Below are positions 62,643 to 64,000 of a stretch of DNA of 64,000 bases, one piece after another. Both the position numbers and the translations under genes were made by a program. The stretch's first letter is position 1. The number at the start of each line of letters is the position of its first letter. Source of the DNA: Pseudonocardia sp. T1-2H (GTDB lineage: Bacteria; Actinomycetota; Actinomycetes; Mycobacteriales; Pseudonocardiaceae); the NCBI RefSeq assembly GCF_038039215.1, contig NZ_JBBPCL010000003.1, positions 194,845-258,844 on the forward strand, in the 5' to 3' direction. The notes below the pieces were generated by a model, which saw only the letters and a program-made list of their open reading frames with translations, was not told the DNA's origin and did not search any database.

Positions 62643-63146
62643 ATGCCGGTGTCCCATCCGACCGGGTATGCCACGCCCCAGGCTATGTGGGCTGCGGTGC
62701 AGTCCCGCAGCAGGAACACGGCGAAGCTCACCGGGGCGACCACCAACAACGTGGCGCGCCAGTTCGTCTACGACCGGTTCCTGGCCCGTCTGTTCACCCA
62801 CGTCCCGGACGGGACTTGGGTCCTCAAAGGCGGCACCGCGCTGCTGGCGCGGGTCCGGTCTGCGCGGCACAGCCGCGATATCGACCTGTTCCGCAGCGCC
62901 GGCACCCTCGACACCGCCCTCGACGAGCTACGCAGCGCTGCTCGCCTGGATCTTCACGACCACCTCCGGTTCGTCCTGCAGGTCACGGCGCGCCTTGGCG
63001 TCTTCGGCCGCCGCCCGTGGCGACCGCTCCTCGGGCTCGCTCATCCGGGCGCCATCCCACCCGGGCCCGACAGCCCGCCGTCGATCGCCCGCAGCGTCGG
63101 CCGCGGTGTCTCGACGCCGAGAGCGGCACGGTCAAGCTCGACCTGA
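62643..63146 (+). pseudogene. AbiEii-type nucleotidyltransferase toxin, truncated
   Basis: The protein has the AbiEii N-terminus: QFVYDRFLARLFTHVPDGTWVLKGGTALLARVRSARHSRDIDLFRS, with the GG-T-A and D-I-D motifs of nucleotidyltransferases. After about residue 125 the sequence turns into an unrelated reading (RRPWRPLLGLAHPGAIPPGPD) and ends at residue 167, whereas full-length AbiEii proteins are nearly twice as long. Motifs III and IV are absent. It follows the antitoxin with a 3-bp gap. The toxin is most likely inactive, leaving an orphan antitoxin. Confidence 0.8.
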
Positions 63147-63819
63147 TGCTGCGCGGCCAGCTCGCAGCACGCCTGCTCGTCAGAGCTGGTCGCTGCACCG
63201 CATCGCCGAGCTGCGGGGGCGTGGCGAGGACGGCTCCGCCGTTGCACGCAAGGCCGAAGCAGACGGGCCACCGCTGCATGGACGACGGTCGGCCGGGCTG
63301 CCGGCCGAGCGCCGCCGGAGCCCGCGGGCGGACCTGCTGACCCATGTCGTGCAGTCCGACATCGCCGGGCGCGGCCGTTCGCCGAGGCGGACATCGAGCC
63401 GGCTTCGGAGATCGTCGACCTGGTGTTCGGCCTGTGCCTGGCGGGGATCGAGACCACGGCCGGGCTGCACGTCGCCGGAGTAACCGTGGGGCAGGATCTC
63501 TCTCGCCATCGGCTCCCGTCCCGACGGGACGGAGGTGCAGGCTGCGCGCACCTCGGATGATCTTCCCGGTGCCCGAGCTGATCGCCCGACTGTCCCGGGT
63601 GGTGACGCTTTTCCCCGGCGACCTCCTCTTCACCGGAACCCGCCGGGGTCGGGATGGGCCGCAGCCCGCAGCGTTTCCTGGCGCCGGGTGACGTGCTGGA
63701 AAGCTGGATCGAGGGGGTCGGTGAGATGCGGCAGTCGTTCGTCGCCGCCGAACGGCCCGTGGTCGGCGACTACGCGAACGTTCGGCGCACGGGCAGGACT
63801 TCGGAGGCGCAGTCGTGAC
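63147..63819 (+). pseudogene. Mosaic of cytochrome P450 and FAH-family fragments
   Basis: Downstream of the toxin relic the sequence reads as pieces of unrelated genes. A cytochrome P450 piece (about 63200-63456) has [16 protein letters not shown] and the I-helix segment [19 protein letters not shown]. It joins without a gap an FAH-family piece (about 63457-63819): [13 protein letters not shown], then [28 protein letters not shown] and [24 protein letters not shown]. Several frameshifts separate the pieces. The junction suggests deletion between ancestral genes of a catabolic cluster. Confidence 0.65.
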
Positions 63820-63820
63820 T

Positions 63821-63864
63821 GCGGTCCGCGGAGCCGCCCCGGGTGGGCGGGCCCCGCGGACCGC
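63821..63864. terminator. Strong hairpin between converging genes
   Basis: GCGGTCCGCGG (63821-63831) and CCGCGGACCGC (63854-63864) are perfect 11-bp arms. It lies between the plus-strand FAH relic and the minus-strand gene at the right edge, so it can serve as a terminator on both strands. No long U-run is present. Confidence 0.65.
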
Positions 63865-63871
63865 TACCGCA

Positions 63872-64000
63872 TCAGGCCGTCGCCCAGTTGGAGTCCGCAG
63901 GCGGCGGCTCGACGCCACGAACGTCCGGGAGGGCCATGAGCTCGCGGTCGCGGTCGTCGTCCACCCAGGACTGCGCGATCTCGTCGCAGGTCGCGAACCA
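63872..64000 (-). CDS. C-terminal end of a probable polysaccharide deacetylase-type protein (partial)
   Basis: The reverse strand encodes WFATCDEIAQSWVDD, then a short tail ending NWATA and a TGA at 63874-63872. WFAT-x-x-EIA-x-x-W is the usual C-terminal pattern of NodB-like polysaccharide deacetylases and allantoinase-type (PuuE) relatives. Only 42 residues lie in the window and the gene continues past its right edge, so the catalytic part is not seen. Confidence 0.6.
   Translation of the reverse strand, partial: WFATCDEIAQSWVDDDRDRELMALPDVRGVEPPPADSNWATA

Noticed and set aside
1..64000. tRNA or rRNA genes
   Set aside because: I looked for cloverleaf-type patterns with a GGTTCGA-like loop and for rRNA signatures and found none that held up by eye; a covariance-model search was not possible.

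Overview
The window is high-GC DNA from an actinomycete, probably a Pseudonocardiales-type organism on a large catabolic plasmid or plasmid-derived island. That host guess rests on base composition, GTG starts, 4-bp ATGA/GTGA gene overlaps, many TetR regulators, Mo-hydroxylase (Cox-like) subunits and degraded actinobacterial IS256/IS3/IS5 transposases. The genus cannot be proved from the sequence alone.

Mobile backbone (1-6.3 kb and 13.3-17.6 kb). On the left are a broken IS5-type transposase, a yefM/yoeB toxin-antitoxin pair with a palindromic operator, a parA operon with a probable DNA-binding partner, 12-bp repeats on both sides of it and a repeat-rich non-coding stretch, and a tyrosine recombinase broken by frameshifts. 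Further right are a possible winged-helix replication protein, a small DNA-binding protein next to 13-bp direct repeats, a DUF2905 membrane protein, two divergent membrane-anchored coiled-coil proteins and an IS256-type relic.

Catabolic island 1 (6.4-13.3 kb). It holds an FAH-family hydrolase, an acyl-CoA ligase (frameshifted) and a RibB-like protein on the minus strand, divergent from a luciferase-like flavin monooxygenase, a cupin and a TetR regulator. Three copies of a GGACATG-type operator tie these genes into one TetR regulon.

Catabolic island 2 (17.8-36 kb) is CoA-based degradation. The plus-strand run is acyl-CoA dehydrogenase, crotonase, CaiB-type CoA-transferase, second crotonase and acyl-CoA ligase. 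The minus-strand run is cupin, Baeyer-Villiger monooxygenase, ABM protein, ligase and tandem TetR. An SDR stands alone. A ligase, thiolase and enoyl-CoA hydratase operon is divergent from another TetR. Together these could turn a cyclic or branched ketone into acyl-CoAs and beta-oxidise them.

Catabolic island 3 (35.3-44 kb) is a long minus-strand operon: homogentisate-dioxygenase-like protein, alpha/beta hydrolase, three luciferase-like monooxygenases, an isochorismatase-fold protein without the usual catalytic residues and a broken acyl-CoA dehydrogenase. An IclR regulator lies upstream.

Regulator block (44.6-47.7 kb): SnoaL-like protein, LuxR regulator, IS3 relic, LysR regulator.

Island 4 (48.5-59.4 kb) is a tightly packed, intact plus-strand operon: MHS transporter, FadR-type regulator, enolase-superfamily enzyme, opine-dehydrogenase-like enzyme, luciferase-like oxidoreductase, M24 (creatinase/prolidase-like) hydrolase, and a molybdenum hydroxylase with large, CoxG-like, FAD and 2Fe-2S subunits. 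It is the best candidate here for an undescribed catabolic pathway.

Right end (59.5-64 kb): IS256 relic, lipoprotein, truncated anti-sigma-type ATPase, AbiEi antitoxin with a 63-bp tandem repeat, truncated AbiEii toxin, a mosaic of P450 and FAH fragments, a terminator and the end of a probable deacetylase.

Single-base indels, many in G/C runs, break several otherwise well-conserved genes, while island 4 has none. Read error and real decay cannot be told apart from the sequence.
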